A stretch of 59,834 bases of DNA, from NCBI GenBank assembly GCA_022821275.1, contig JAJEDY010000022.1:1-59834 (forward strand). Reading direction: 5' to 3'. The stretch comes from Candidatus Latescibacterota bacterium (GTDB taxonomy: Bacteria; Latescibacterota; UBA2968). This document shows, in pieces, positions 7,116 to 16,277 of the stretch (positions within the stretch are counted from its first letter, which is position 1; every line of letters starts with the position of its first letter). The position numbers and the translations under genes were made by a program. The notes below the pieces were generated by a model. The model saw only the letters and a program-made list of their open reading frames with translations, did not search any database and was not told the DNA's origin.

Positions 7116-9209
7116 ATGATATTGCGAATGCTATTAATTCTCATATTCGTCACACCAACAAATGTAGCAGGGGCAAATATCGACTCTTTGCTCATTGCGG
7201 CCTCAGATACGACGCGTGCGTTTGACGAACGCGAGTTGCTGTTAAAAATGGCTGCAAAAAGCGATCCATTGGGACGCGCGGCCCACGCGCTGGGTGCATT
7301 GTACATGTTGCAGGGCAAAGCGTATGTACACGATGCAGAGCGATGGTTGAAAAGGGCGATGCAAAAACAACCCAACAATGGGAATATCTTAACCTCGCTG
7401 GCAGAGTATTACTGGCGCATCGGACGGCGAACAACCGCAATCGTATATGCCAAACGGGGTATTGAACGCGATCCCGACAATGTGGGGCCATTGTATTGGG
7501 CGGCGCGCTTTGAGATGTGGAATATGACGCGGTATCTCGATGGCGAGCGCAGAATTGTGAATTATGGTTCGGATTTCCGCAGCCCCAGACCGACAATCCA
7601 AACATTGAGTTTGGAAAATTACGGCATTGAGGCGCGCAATGCAGCCATTGGGTATTTAACACTTGCAATTGACAAAGCGCCAGACCACTGGCCCTCGCAT
7701 CACTTATTGGGGCTGGTCTATTACGAAGGCCGAATGCCTCGTGAATTGATTCCCCTATTTGAAAATTATGTGCAACGGCATCCCGACAATGCCCATGCAC
7801 ATTTTTTTGTGGGATTGGGTTATCAAGCCGAGGACCGATTGCAGGATGCGTACGCCTCTTATACCACGGGACTTTCGCGCATGGCAGAAGAAGAGCAACG
7901 CTTTATGATGAGCGTGTTCGTACTCGCCGATCCCGACTCAACTGCGCCAGATTACGCGGCAATTCGCAAATTCTGGACAGGGCGCGATCCATTGTACTTG
8001 ACCGAATACAACGAGCGATTGCTCGAACACTGTCGGCGCGTGGCTTATGCCAATTTGCGATTTGGCGACCCCCTCAAAGGCATTCCCGGCTGGACAACGG
8101 ATAAAGGACAGGTTTATATCCGCTACGGTCACCCAGTATCTCTGGTAGCGAGACCTGCAGAATTTAACACAGGTGTGGATTTGCCAGGGTATATGCAGGA
8201 TTATCTGGCCTGGTGGGCGCGGTGGCAGATGATGTCGCATAATTACGCGCATCGGAAGGAATTGTGGCGATACGAAGGCTTTACCATCATTTTTGAAAAT
8301 ACAGATACGCGCGATCACTGGAATTTCCGCCTGGGTTGGTTGGATTCCGAAATGAATCCTCTGGGCTTTAAGATGTTTGTCGAACGCAACCCCGACCATT
8401 TTCGAGACCCTTACTGGCATGAGCGTTACTATGCGCCACATCAGATCGCGCAGTTTCGCGGAGAAAACGACAATGCGCGTGTTGAAGTGTATTATGCCCT
8501 CGATGCCGATGAGGTCGAAACAAAAGACCTCCGCCCAGGTGTAAAAAGCGTCAATTTGCGCCAGGGCCTGTTCCTTTTTGACGCCCAGTGGGACACGTTG
8601 CGTCGGGATATTGGCCGGGTGCAGCGCATGCCCATTGTGAAGTACGACGCACTTGGCTCGGGCTATTTGCTGGCGGGTGATCGGCTCAATTTACAAGCCG
8701 GGCGTTATTATCTATCGGCTGAAGTCGAAGATCTCGCAAAGAAATCTGTGGGCACATTTCGAGATACGCTCGATGTACGACAATTTTCAAAAGTGCAACT
8801 GGACATCAGCGATTTACTGATCGCGCGGCGTATCGTTGAACGCGAAGACCGTCCCTTTGGACGCAATCGCTTTCTCGTGTTGTCAAATCCCTTGCGACAA
8901 TATGAACACAACGGTCAAGCCGTGGTGTATTTTGAAATTTACAACTTACAGCGCGATGTGTTCGGCGCGACCCATTACAAGCTCACCTTTCAGGTGCGGG
9001 CACTGAGCGATGCCAGCGATGTAGAGCAGGCGGCTTGGGTAACAGCCGTGTCTTACGAACAACGCGGCAACAGAGACTGGGAGCCATTGTTTCTATCGCT
9101 GGCACTGGACAAAACCATGCCGGGGCCCAAAGCACTTCGCGTGGTAGTCGAAGATTTGCAAACTTTGGAACGCGCAATTTCGACGACGCAGTTTCGCGTG
9201 ATGTGGTAG
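7116..9209 (+). CDS. TPR and GWxTD domain-containing secreted protein
   Basis: The start is the ATG at 7116: GGAG lies at 7105-7108, and the residues that follow form a signal peptide (MILRMLLILIFVTPTNVAGA). The frame is also open through the upstream repeat, but that part is low-complexity and not a gene. Mature residues of about 40-250 form TPR-like helical repeats (for example AHALGALYMLQGKAYVHDAERWL). GWTTDKGQVYIRYGHP (about residues 325-340) is the GWxTD signature. The C-terminal half is beta-rich. GWxTD proteins are exported proteins of unknown biochemical role found in several environmental phyla. The gene stands alone on the plus strand, about 125 bases before the sigma factor. Confidence 0.85.
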   Translation: MILRMLLILIFVTPTNVAGANIDSLLIAASDTTRAFDERELLLKMAAKSDPLGRAAHALGALYMLQGKAYVHDAERWLKRAMQKQPNNGNILTSLAEYYWRIGRRTTAIVYAKRGIERDPDNVGPLYWAARFEMWNMTRYLDGERRIVNYGSDFRSPRPTIQTLSLENYGIEARNAAIGYLTLAIDKAPDHWPSHHLLGLVYYEGRMPRELIPLFENYVQRHPDNAHAHFFVGLGYQAEDRLQDAYASYTTGLSRMAEEEQRFMMSVFVLADPDSTAPDYAAIRKFWTGRDPLYLTEYNERLLEHCRRVAYANLRFGDPLKGIPGWTTDKGQVYIRYGHPVSLVARPAEFNTGVDLPGYMQDYLAWWARWQMMSHNYAHRKELWRYEGFTIIFENTDTRDHWNFRLGWLDSEMNPLGFKMFVERNPDHFRDPYWHERYYAPHQIAQFRGENDNARVEVYYALDADEVETKDLRPGVKSVNLRQGLFLFDAQWDTLRRDIGRVQRMPIVKYDALGSGYLLAGDRLNLQAGRYYLSAEVEDLAKKSVGTFRDTLDVRQFSKVQLDISDLLIARRIVEREDRPFGRNRFLVLSNPLRQYEHNGQAVVYFEIYNLQRDVFGATHYKLTFQVRALSDASDVEQAAWVTAVSYEQRGNRDWEPLFLSLALDKTMPGPKALRVVVEDLQTLERAISTTQFRVMW

Positions 9210-9334
9210 TAGCCTCACCGCTAAAAACTAAAACATTGTAACCCAATCTTCACTCGCGCTTAATACGGAAGAAACAATGATACCTTATTTTTCAGCATCA
9301 TTATTCCGTGTCCCGTTCAGCAAGGAGTAGGGTT

Positions 9335-10183
9335 ATGGTCAATGCCTCATCCAAACAATCAGATACCAGCCTCGAACACTATCTCAAAGAACTCTCCCAG
9401 TCTCACCCCATCTCTGCAGAAGAAGAATTTGACCTCGCCGTCAAAATGAAGCGCGGTGACCTCAAAGCACGCAATCGTCTGATCAACGCCAACTTGCGTT
9501 TTGTGGTCAACGTGGCTTTGAAATACCGCAATCAAGGCGTAGCCCTGGCCGATTTGATCAGTGCCGGCAATATGGGGCTTATCACAGCCACCGAACGCTT
9601 TGACGAAACGCGCGGTTTTAAATTTATCTCTTATGCCGTCTGGTGGATTCGCCAATCTATTTTACAAACGCTCGCCGAACAGGGGCGTATGATCCGCTTG
9701 CCCATCAACCGACTGGATCTGCTGCGGCGAATTAAAAACTTTAGTGATCAGTATCAACACAATAAAGGCCACATGCCCACAGAGGCAGAAATCGCCAACG
9801 CATTTCACATCACAGAAGATCAGGTCAGCGATATGCTGTCTCACAGTCCAATTGTATTTTCTCTGGACAAACCGATTCAAGATGGGGATACGACCCTCAG
9901 CGATTTGATGCCCGACAAAGATCAAGCCCCAACAGATGCAGCAATGTTTAACAATGCCCTGCGGGATGAAGTCAACGATCTGCTCCATACCCTGGATAAT
10001 CGTGAAGCCGACGTCATCCGTCTCTATTTTGGCCTCGATGGTTCCAGTTGGACACTTCAGGCCATAGCCAACAAATATAATCTCACGCGTGAGCGTGTGC
10101 GCCAAATCAAAGAAAAAGCCCTCCGCAAATTGCGTCATCCCTCTCGAGGGCGCAAACTCATCGCGTATGCAGAAGCCGGCTAA
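9335..10183 (+). CDS. RNA polymerase sigma-70 family factor (RpoD/SigA-like)
   Basis: Directs RNA polymerase to promoters. The ATG at 9335 has AAGGAG seven bases upstream and is preferred over the GTG at 9308. Region 1.2 lies at about 13-45 (HYLKELSQSHPISAEEE), region 2 at about 55-125 with LRFVVNVALKYRNQG, LISAGNMGL and YAVWWIRQSI, region 3 at about 130-210, and region 4 at about 225-275 with the helix-turn-helix TLQAIANKYNLTRERVRQIKEKAL. At 282 residues it lacks the long region 1.1 of group 1 factors, so it is either a short primary-type or a group 2 sigma. A strong intrinsic terminator follows directly. Confidence 0.93.
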   Translation: MVNASSKQSDTSLEHYLKELSQSHPISAEEEFDLAVKMKRGDLKARNRLINANLRFVVNVALKYRNQGVALADLISAGNMGLITATERFDETRGFKFISYAVWWIRQSILQTLAEQGRMIRLPINRLDLLRRIKNFSDQYQHNKGHMPTEAEIANAFHITEDQVSDMLSHSPIVFSLDKPIQDGDTTLSDLMPDKDQAPTDAAMFNNALRDEVNDLLHTLDNREADVIRLYFGLDGSSWTLQAIANKYNLTRERVRQIKEKALRKLRHPSRGRKLIAYAEAG

Positions 10184-10208
10184 CGTATTATCTGATAAAA
10201 AATGAAAA

Positions 10209-10244
10209 GCCTCTGAAGACACGCGCTTCAGAGGCTTTTTTTTT
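10209..10244 (+). terminator. Intrinsic terminator of the sigma factor gene
   Basis: A perfect 10-bp stem (GCCTCTGAAG at 10209-10218 with its complement at 10226-10235), a 7-base loop, then nine T residues (10236-10244). It lies 25 bases after the sigma gene stop. Confidence 0.95.
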
Positions 10245-10272
10245 GACGCCAAAACTTGATTTGTCTGAGGTT

Positions 10273-10296
10273 ATTATGTACATTGCTGTACATAAT
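10273..10296 (+). promoter_or_regulatory. Palindromic operator upstream of the Phd/PIN module
   Basis: ATTATGTACA (10273-10282) and its perfect complement TGTACATAAT (10287-10296) are separated by four bases, 15 bases before the antitoxin ATG. Phd/YefM antitoxins repress their own promoters at such palindromes, so this is the likely autoregulatory operator. Confidence 0.8.
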
Positions 10297-10311
10297 TGTA
10301 AAGGAGAACAA

Positions 10312-10545
10312 ATGAAAACTGTGACTTTCACTGAATTTCGTCAGCATGCGGCGGCGTGTTTAAATGCCGTTGAACAGGGCGAGACGTTTCGTATCTTGCG
10401 GCACGGCAAGCCCGTCGCTGACCTAACACCAATAAAGACAAGCAATTCCGTGCCTTCCTGGAAACGATATATTGAACCGATTAGACTCAAAGGTATTTCT
10501 GTTTCGGATATGATAATGAAAGAAAGAGATGAGTACGGACGATGA
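10312..10545 (+). CDS. Phd/YefM-type antitoxin
   Basis: A 77-residue antitoxin. The N-terminal Phd fold is clear: VTFTEFRQHAAACLNAVEQGETFRI, then RHGKPVADLTP. It would bind DNA as a dimer and neutralise the toxin with its C-terminal tail. The start at 10312 is supported by AAAGGAG eight bases upstream. Its TGA overlaps the toxin ATG (ATGA at 10542-10545), so translation is probably coupled. The operator palindrome lies just upstream, and the sigma-gene terminator isolates the module on its left. Confidence 0.93.
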   Translation: MKTVTFTEFRQHAAACLNAVEQGETFRILRHGKPVADLTPIKTSNSVPSWKRYIEPIRLKGISVSDMIMKERDEYGR

Positions 10546-10964
10546 ATGCTTTTTTTGATTCTTCTGCCCTTGTCAAAAGATATGTTGAAGAAGATGGACG
10601 AGAAAGAGTCATCAATATCTTTGAAGAGGCAAGTGCTATAGGGGTAAGTGTTATCTGTTTTCCCGAGGTTATTTCGGCATTTTGCAGATTACAGCGAGAA
10701 GGGAATTTGGACAAATCTCAGTATGAGCGAATTAAAGGTGATATGATTACGGATTTTGAAGACTTCTTTATTTCTGCGATTACTCCACAAGTAAGAGGGT
10801 GTGTTACACGTCTTTTAGAGACATATTCTTTGCGTGCTATGGATGCACTGCACCTCGGAAGTGCTATTGAATGGCAAGCTGATACCTTTGTTTCGGGAGA
10901 TAAACGTCAGATTATTGCAGCTCAAAATGAAGGATTAGATGTACTTGATGTCCAGGATGAATAA
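10542..10964 (+). CDS. PIN-domain toxin (VapC-like)
   Basis: A 140-residue PIN ribonuclease. Acidic metal-binding positions are visible: Asp6 (FFDSSALVKRY), a Glu near 42 (CFPEVISAF), Asp near 99 (AMDALHLGSA) and Asp near 118 (VSGDKRQ). VapC-type toxins cut specific structured RNAs and stop translation. It is coupled to the Phd antitoxin through a 4-base overlap. All catalytic residues are present, so it looks intact. Confidence 0.93.
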   Translation: MNAFFDSSALVKRYVEEDGRERVINIFEEASAIGVSVICFPEVISAFCRLQREGNLDKSQYERIKGDMITDFEDFFISAITPQVRGCVTRLLETYSLRAMDALHLGSAIEWQADTFVSGDKRQIIAAQNEGLDVLDVQDE

Positions 10965-11044
10965 GGTTTTTTCCCTACTCTTTTGACTTTGCTTTATTTT
11001 TCTTTTCTCACGTCACTTTTACCGAAACCCAACAGGAGGAAACA

Positions 11045-11614
11045 ATGGACGTTTTGGAAGCTATTCACACGCGGCGCACAATTTTTAAGTTCAAACCGGG
11101 CGGTGTGCCCAAAGATGTGATTGAAAAAATTTTTGAAGCCGGCCTTTGGGCACCCAATCACCATTTGACAGAACCCTGGCGATTTGTAGTTCTGGGAGAA
11201 GAGACCAAAGAAATACTGGCGCAACGCTACAGCGAAATTCAGGAGGATAAAGCGGCTGAAGGTGCGAGTGATGAGGCCAGGCGAATATTAAAAGAAGCCG
11301 GTTATGCCAAGTTCATGTCAAAGCCCACAATTATTGCGGTGGCGTGTTTGCAAGATGGTGATGAAATCAAGAACCGAGAAGATTATGCAGCCGCGTGTTG
11401 CGCCATGCAAAATGTTCAGTTGGCTGCCTGGGCAGAAGGGGTTGGCATGCAGTGGAGCACAGGGCCGATTACACTGGAAGAAAACACCTATAAATTGTTG
11501 GGTGTAGATACCGACGGTGAATACATCATCGGATTTTTCTATACCGGATATCCCGATGAAATTCCAGAACCAAGGCGAAAACCCCTCGAAGAAGTACTGA
11601 GCTGGACGGATTGA
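11045..11614 (+). CDS. Nitroreductase family protein
   Basis: A 189-residue flavoprotein-type oxidoreductase of the nitroreductase family, short YdjA-like type. Family features are the N-terminal AIHTRRTIFKFKPG, the FMN-contacting APNHHLTEPWRFVVLG, and the C-terminal GFFYTGYPDEIPEPRRKPLEEV. The ATG at 11045 follows AGGAGGAAACA. Its stop lies 12 bases before the DsrM-like gene, so it may share that transcript. Physiological substrate unknown. Confidence 0.9.
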   Translation: MDVLEAIHTRRTIFKFKPGGVPKDVIEKIFEAGLWAPNHHLTEPWRFVVLGEETKEILAQRYSEIQEDKAAEGASDEARRILKEAGYAKFMSKPTIIAVACLQDGDEIKNREDYAAACCAMQNVQLAAWAEGVGMQWSTGPITLEENTYKLLGVDTDGEYIIGFFYTGYPDEIPEPRRKPLEEVLSWTD

Positions 11615-11625
11615 CTCCGCTAGCC

Positions 11626-12429
11626 ATGAATGGTTTTGAATTTTTCGTCCTCTATCGCCTGCCCTATCTCGCAGTCCCCTTCTATCTCATCATGTTGAGC
11701 GTGCGGATATGGGTGTGGATGCGGTTTTACAACCCCGCGCTCAAGCTATTGCCACGAGCCAGAGGATCTGTATATGGCGTGTGGAAGCAGCAGTACCGGC
11801 CAACCATTCACATTTTCCCCGGATCGCGCTCACAAAGTACAGAATGGAAGCGCGCGATAAAAGGCCTTGTTTTTTTTGCCGGTCTCTACAAGCGTGACAA
11901 AATACTGTGGCTGGGGTCCTGGTCGCTCCATTTGGGGCTGCTCCTGATAATCGTTGCCCACGTCCGCGTAATTTTGCCGCCCGACCTGGATCCGATCTGT
12001 TTGTACATCGCATTGATCGGCAGTGGATTGATGACCGTGTCGGGCTCTTATTTGTTGCTGCGCAGGATAATCGTTCAGCGCGTACGGGAAATTACGGACT
12101 TCCGGGACTATCTGGCGGAGATCATCCTCCTGTCTTTTTCTGCGACAGCATTTCTCGTCGTCTTAGACGGCGGCGTCTCATCCGAAACCTTGCGCCACTA
12201 TGTGTCTGGCCTATCGACGGGCACAGCGGCAGTTATTGAAGTGCCACACATTTTTTTCTGGCACATGCTCGCCGCACAACTCTTATTGATCGCAATCCCA
12301 TTTTCCCATCTGTTACATCTGGGCGGGATTTTTTTGAGCCGCGAATTTCTGGGCACATCCGATACATTTGCAGGGGAATTTGGATCGGGATTTTCAGGAT
12401 TAGAGGATGGACAGGATGAAAAACCCTAA
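11626..12429 (+). CDS. Membrane cytochrome b, NarI/DsrM-like
   Basis: A 267-residue integral membrane protein with five or six hydrophobic helices. His residues at the positions expected for heme b ligation occur in WSLHLG, IVAHVRV, FFWHMLAAQ and FSHLLHLGG. This matches the NarI/DsrM family, which moves electrons between the quinone pool and a partner iron-sulfur protein. That partner, a DsrK-like protein, is encoded 11 bases downstream. The ATG at 11626 is chosen; a TTG at 11611 overlaps the nitroreductase stop. Called dsrM-like by family and context, since no DsrAB is visible to confirm a sulfur role. Confidence 0.8.
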   Translation: MNGFEFFVLYRLPYLAVPFYLIMLSVRIWVWMRFYNPALKLLPRARGSVYGVWKQQYRPTIHIFPGSRSQSTEWKRAIKGLVFFAGLYKRDKILWLGSWSLHLGLLLIIVAHVRVILPPDLDPICLYIALIGSGLMTVSGSYLLLRRIIVQRVREITDFRDYLAEIILLSFSATAFLVVLDGGVSSETLRHYVSGLSTGTAAVIEVPHIFFWHMLAAQLLLIAIPFSHLLHLGGIFLSREFLGTSDTFAGEFGSGFSGLEDGQDEKP

Positions 12430-12440
12430 CCCCTAACCGC

Positions 12441-13808
12441 TTGAGAATCAGAAAATTGGAAAAGCCAGATAAAACAGTACGAGAAAAAAAATACATTCCA
12501 TCGGGCCTGGCGGGCACGTATATGCGGCGCATTGCCGAATCGGATCCGTTTGTCCGCGAGATCCAGGATGAACCGTCGGCATTGCGCCTGTACATGGATA
12601 CGTGTACCAAATGCGGGGTATGCGCGCAGGAATGCCCGGTGTATTACGGGCAACCAGACAAGCGCATGCATCCGGTGGAACGCTCGCGGCAAGTGCTTCG
12701 TTTATACAAAAAGTACACGACATTTTGGGGACGATTTTGGAATGCCATTTTTCCAAAGCCCGATTTTGAAGATAACAATGCCGAGTTATTTGCCGAGCGC
12801 ATGTATGAGTGTCTGACGTGTCGGCGGTGTGCGGCATTTTGTCCTGTGGGAATCGATCATTCGGTGATCTCGCGCGTTGGACGTTCGCTCGTCGATTTAA
12901 TGGGTTTGACGCCGCCATCCCTTGCACAGGGTACGCACAATTCATTTGAAACGGGCAATTTGGAAGGCGCGTCAGCCGAGGCATTTTTGGATGCGATTCA
13001 ATTTATCGAAGAAGAACTCAAAGAAGAAACAGGACGGGATATTTCAATTCCTCTGGACCGTGAAGGTGCAGAAATTTTCTTTTTGCCACCGTCGGGTGAT
13101 GTGCTGGTTTATGCCGAAAATTTAATGGGCATGGCGAAAATTTTTCACGCCATCGGCGCCGATTGGACGATGAGTTCGCGGGCGTTTGACGGATCGAATT
13201 TCGGGTTTACGACCGGCAATAACTTTTCGATGAAATACGAGAACAAGCACTACATCGACGCGTGCGAAAAATTGGGATGTAAACTCATGGTGATGGGTGA
13301 ATGCGGGCACGCGTATCGGGTGATGAAATTTATGGCCAGCGAAGGACGCTGGTGGGGTGCATTGCCTTTTGAGATTACCAGTGGATTTGAATATACGGCA
13401 CAACTTATTCGCACGGGCAAACTAAAATTGGATCCCGGCAAAAACCCAGATGTCGTAACCTATCACGACGCCTGCCAATTTGCTGCCGGATGTGGGATTG
13501 TTGAAGAACCCAGAGAGATTTTGAAAGCGGCATGTGCCGATTACCGCGAAATGCCCGATGGCGGGTACACGCAGTGGTGTTGCGGTGGTGGCGGTGGGTT
13601 ATCGGCACTGCGCTCGGTGCGCGCATTTCGGATGGAGGTCTCGGGCAAAAAGAAAGCAGAGCAAATGCGCGAGACCGATGCGAAGATCGTATCAACTTCG
13701 TGTTTGCAGTGCCGCACACAACTCAAAGAAATTGCGCGCCATCACAAAATGCCACTAAAAATTACCGGTGTACACGAAATGATAAACAATGCGATTGTAT
13801 TGGAATAG
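12441..13808 (+). CDS. DsrK/HdrD-like iron-sulfur protein
   Basis: A 455-residue cytoplasmic iron-sulfur subunit. Two 4Fe-4S ferredoxin motifs are visible (CTKCGVCAQECP near residue 55 and CLTCRRCAAFCP near 127). CCG-type cysteine motifs of the heterodisulfide reductase catalytic subunit follow (TYHDACQFAAGCG, WCCGGGGG and SSCLQCRTQ). In the DsrMK complex such a subunit takes electrons from DsrM heme and acts on a disulfide or trisulfide of DsrC. Here a DsrC gene lies two genes downstream. The TTG start at 12441 is the longest frame and lacks a clear ribosome-binding site, so the true start may be slightly different. Confidence 0.85.
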   Translation: MRIRKLEKPDKTVREKKYIPSGLAGTYMRRIAESDPFVREIQDEPSALRLYMDTCTKCGVCAQECPVYYGQPDKRMHPVERSRQVLRLYKKYTTFWGRFWNAIFPKPDFEDNNAELFAERMYECLTCRRCAAFCPVGIDHSVISRVGRSLVDLMGLTPPSLAQGTHNSFETGNLEGASAEAFLDAIQFIEEELKEETGRDISIPLDREGAEIFFLPPSGDVLVYAENLMGMAKIFHAIGADWTMSSRAFDGSNFGFTTGNNFSMKYENKHYIDACEKLGCKLMVMGECGHAYRVMKFMASEGRWWGALPFEITSGFEYTAQLIRTGKLKLDPGKNPDVVTYHDACQFAAGCGIVEEPREILKAACADYREMPDGGYTQWCCGGGGGLSALRSVRAFRMEVSGKKKAEQMRETDAKIVSTSCLQCRTQLKEIARHHKMPLKITGVHEMINNAIVLE

Positions 13809-13818
13809 CCAATAGCTC

Positions 13819-15012
13819 ATGTCTCATTTAATTTACATGGACAACGCGGCGACTACGTTTCCAAAGCCTCCTGATGTGCTGGAAGACGCGCTGGCGTTTT
13901 ACCGCAAATACGGGGTAAATCCCGGGCGCAGTGGCACAGATCTGGCGCAAGAGGCTGAAGCCATGGTTGCAGAGACGCGCGCATCGCTCGCGTCGTTTTT
14001 TGGAGCCACGGGCAGTCCCGATCGGCTCGTGTTTACACACAATGCCTCGGATGCGTTGAATATTGCGATTCAAGGCACATTGAAATCCGGCGATCACGTA
14101 ATTACAACGCTCCTGGATCACAATTCGGTCTTGCGCCCGATTTACCACCTCTCAAAATACGAGGGAATTGAGGTAACTTATGTGGGCTTTGGAGCAGATG
14201 GATTTATCGCTCCAGAGGATATGGCCAGAGCGATCAGGCCGAACACAAAACTCGTGGTAATGACCCATGCATCCAATGTACTCGGCACAGTGCAACCCAT
14301 AGCAGCAGTGGGCGAAATCTGCCGCGCACGCGGTGTAATTTTCTGCATTGATGTGGCGCAAACAGCGGGCATGTTGCCCATTGATATAGAGGCGATGCAG
14401 GCCGATATTTTGTGTTTTACTGGACACAAGTCACTCATGGGACCAACGGGTACTGGTGGGATGTACGTGCGCGAAGGCGTGACAATTGCACCCTTGCGAT
14501 ACGGTGGGACGGGCGTGCGGTCGGAGTATCCCGATCACCTGAGCGAGTATCCCTGGCGATTGGAGTGTGGCACGGGCAATCTGATGGGCATTGCAGGCCT
14601 ATTGTACGCGCAGAAATGGATGCGACGCGAAGGTGTGGAAAATATTCATGCACGCGAGATGGCGTTGTTCAAACAACTCGTCAATGGCCTGCGCGAAGTC
14701 GATGGGACCATTTTGTACTGCGCTGAAAATCACGATCAACACGTGCCCGTATTGTCGGTTAATATCAAAGGGATGACCGCAAACAATGTGGGTACATTGC
14801 TGGATGTGAAGTTCAATGTGGCAACGCGCACGGGATTGCAATGCGCGCCAAAGGTACATGAAACCCTGGGCACGAAAGCGATGAAGGGCACTGTGCGACT
14901 TTCGCTGGGCCCCTTCAATACCGAAGCGCATATTGAAACTGTGATCGAGGGCCTGAGCGATATTTCCAAACGGCACGGGCGAATAAAAGGTCAGGTGCGG
15001 GATGGCGTATGA
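13819..15012 (+). CDS. Cysteine desulfurase family aminotransferase (class V)
   Basis: A 397-residue PLP enzyme that removes sulfur from cysteine as an enzyme persulfide. Lys204 in CFTGHKSLMGP is the PLP lysine. Cys342 in TRTGLQCAPKVHE is the expected persulfide-forming residue. The N-terminus (YMDNAATTFPKP) is typical of the family. It begins 10 bases after the DsrK-like gene and overlaps the DsrC gene by 11 bases, so it is surely co-transcribed with them. The context suggests sulfur transfer to DsrC rather than general Fe-S assembly, because no scaffold gene (IscU, SufU, SufB) is nearby. That is inference. Confidence 0.9.
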   Translation: MSHLIYMDNAATTFPKPPDVLEDALAFYRKYGVNPGRSGTDLAQEAEAMVAETRASLASFFGATGSPDRLVFTHNASDALNIAIQGTLKSGDHVITTLLDHNSVLRPIYHLSKYEGIEVTYVGFGADGFIAPEDMARAIRPNTKLVVMTHASNVLGTVQPIAAVGEICRARGVIFCIDVAQTAGMLPIDIEAMQADILCFTGHKSLMGPTGTGGMYVREGVTIAPLRYGGTGVRSEYPDHLSEYPWRLECGTGNLMGIAGLLYAQKWMRREGVENIHAREMALFKQLVNGLREVDGTILYCAENHDQHVPVLSVNIKGMTANNVGTLLDVKFNVATRTGLQCAPKVHETLGTKAMKGTVRLSLGPFNTEAHIETVIEGLSDISKRHGRIKGQVRDGV

Positions 15013-15325
15013 GATTGTGACGCTGGGGAGTAAAGAAATTGAGGTGGATGAAGATGGATTTATCCAACAGCCCGAACTTTGGGACGAAGATGTAGCGCGC
15101 GATCTGGCCCAACAAGATGGCATTGAGGAGATGACCGCAGATCACTGGCAGGTGGTGTATTATATCCGCAATTACTGGTTGAAATTTGAAATCGCCCCAT
15201 TGATCCGCCGTTTATGCAAAGAGACAGAGAAAGATATCGATACGATTTACGACCTGTTTTCAGCAGGTCCTGCAGATGGCGCGTGTAAAATCGCAGGTTT
15301 GCCAACGCCTACGGGGTGTACGTGA
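15002..15325 (+). CDS. dsrC: DsrC/TusE family sulfur carrier with both C-terminal cysteines
   Basis: A 107-residue DsrC-family protein (DEDGFIQQPELWDEDVA, HWQVVYYIRNYW). The C-terminal arm ends GACKIAGLPTPTGCT, with Cys95 and Cys106 ten residues apart, exactly the two redox cysteines of genuine DsrC. TusE-type proteins used in tRNA thiolation keep only the last Cys. The two-Cys arm implies an intramolecular disulfide or trisulfide substrate for a DsrK-type reductase, which is encoded two genes upstream. The gene overlaps the desulfurase by 11 bases. It ends six bases from the convergent GarR-like gene. Confidence 0.93.
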   Translation: MAYEIVTLGSKEIEVDEDGFIQQPELWDEDVARDLAQQDGIEEMTADHWQVVYYIRNYWLKFEIAPLIRRLCKETEKDIDTIYDLFSAGPADGACKIAGLPTPTGCT

Positions 15326-15331
15326 CCAACT

Positions 15332-16228
15332 CTACCCCGTACGCGCCTGGATATTCGACATATCTTCAACAACCGTGAGCAAACCCGAATGGTCGAGTTC
15401 GCCACGGCCTTTGACCATTGCAGTCTTGAAAAGCTCAAAGACCTCGCTTGTAACGGGCAAAGGCACGCCGAAATCATTGCTCGTTTTCTGGATGATGTTG
15501 AGATCTTTGTAGTGCAGACGAATGCGAAAACCGGGATCAAAATCGCCGTTGACCATGCGCTCGCCCCTGTTTTCGAGCACACCGCAGCGGGCAAGGCCCC
15601 CGCTGAGCACCTGAACGATTTTGATTGGATCAACGCCCGCTTTGGTGCCCATAGTGAGAGCTTCAGATACGCCGGCAATAGTGACGGCAACGAGAATTTG
15701 GTTGCACGCTTTCACGGTTTGACCCGCACCGAGAGGTCCACACAAAATCGCACTTTGGCCCATAACGTCAAAGAGTGGTTTGACCGCGTTAAACGTATCT
15801 TCATCGCCGCCAACCATAATGGAAAGAGTAGCGTTTTGAGCACCGATGTCACCACCGCTGACGGGTGCATCGAGACTTTGGACGCCTTTTTTCGCAAGCA
15901 CCTCCCCCACCTGCGTGGTGACACTGGGCGCAATCGTGCTCATATCGACAAAAATCAGCCCCTCGTGCGCACCTTCAATAATGCCGCCCTCGCCCAAAGC
16001 AACGCTTTCAACATCGGGCGAATCGGGCAACATAGTGATAACGATATCGCTTTGTTCAGCCACTTCTTTGCCAGAGTGCGCTTCTGCCGCTCCTTTACCG
16101 ACGAGTTCATCAACTGCATCTCGATTGCGGTTGTGTACGACGAGTTCATATCCAGCATCTATCAAATGACCAGCCATTGGCTTGCCCATAATTCCGAGAC
16201 CGATAAACCCAATTTTTGGCTTCGACAT
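15332..16228 (-). CDS. Beta-hydroxyacid dehydrogenase, GarR-like (2-hydroxy-3-oxopropionate reductase)
   Basis: A 298-residue NAD(P)-dependent dehydrogenase of the 3-hydroxyisobutyrate dehydrogenase family. It shows the nucleotide-binding GFIGLGIMGKPMA, the substrate motif DAPVSGGDIGA near residue 120, and the catalytic Lys in GAGQTVKACNQ near 172. The ATG at 16228 has AAAGGAGT upstream and is preferred to the ATG at 16246. The closest reaction is tartronate semialdehyde to glycerate, but family members differ in substrate. It stands alone on the minus strand, convergent with dsrC. Confidence 0.88.
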   Translation of the reverse strand: MSKPKIGFIGLGIMGKPMAGHLIDAGYELVVHNRNRDAVDELVGKGAAEAHSGKEVAEQSDIVITMLPDSPDVESVALGEGGIIEGAHEGLIFVDMSTIAPSVTTQVGEVLAKKGVQSLDAPVSGGDIGAQNATLSIMVGGDEDTFNAVKPLFDVMGQSAILCGPLGAGQTVKACNQILVAVTIAGVSEALTMGTKAGVDPIKIVQVLSGGLARCGVLENRGERMVNGDFDPGFRIRLHYKDLNIIQKTSNDFGVPLPVTSEVFELFKTAMVKGRGELDHSGLLTVVEDMSNIQARTG

Positions 16229-16277
16229 GTATTGAACTCCTTTCAACGAAAAATATAATTTGTCAAAACAAGGATTT

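Noticed and set aside
9308-9334. GTG start for the sigma factor
   Set aside because: It places the good AAGGAG site inside the coding region; the ATG at 9335 fits better.
15389-16258. 289-codon plus-strand frame opposite the GarR-like gene
   Set aside because: Antisense shadow of a well-conserved dehydrogenase gene; its protein shows no family motif.
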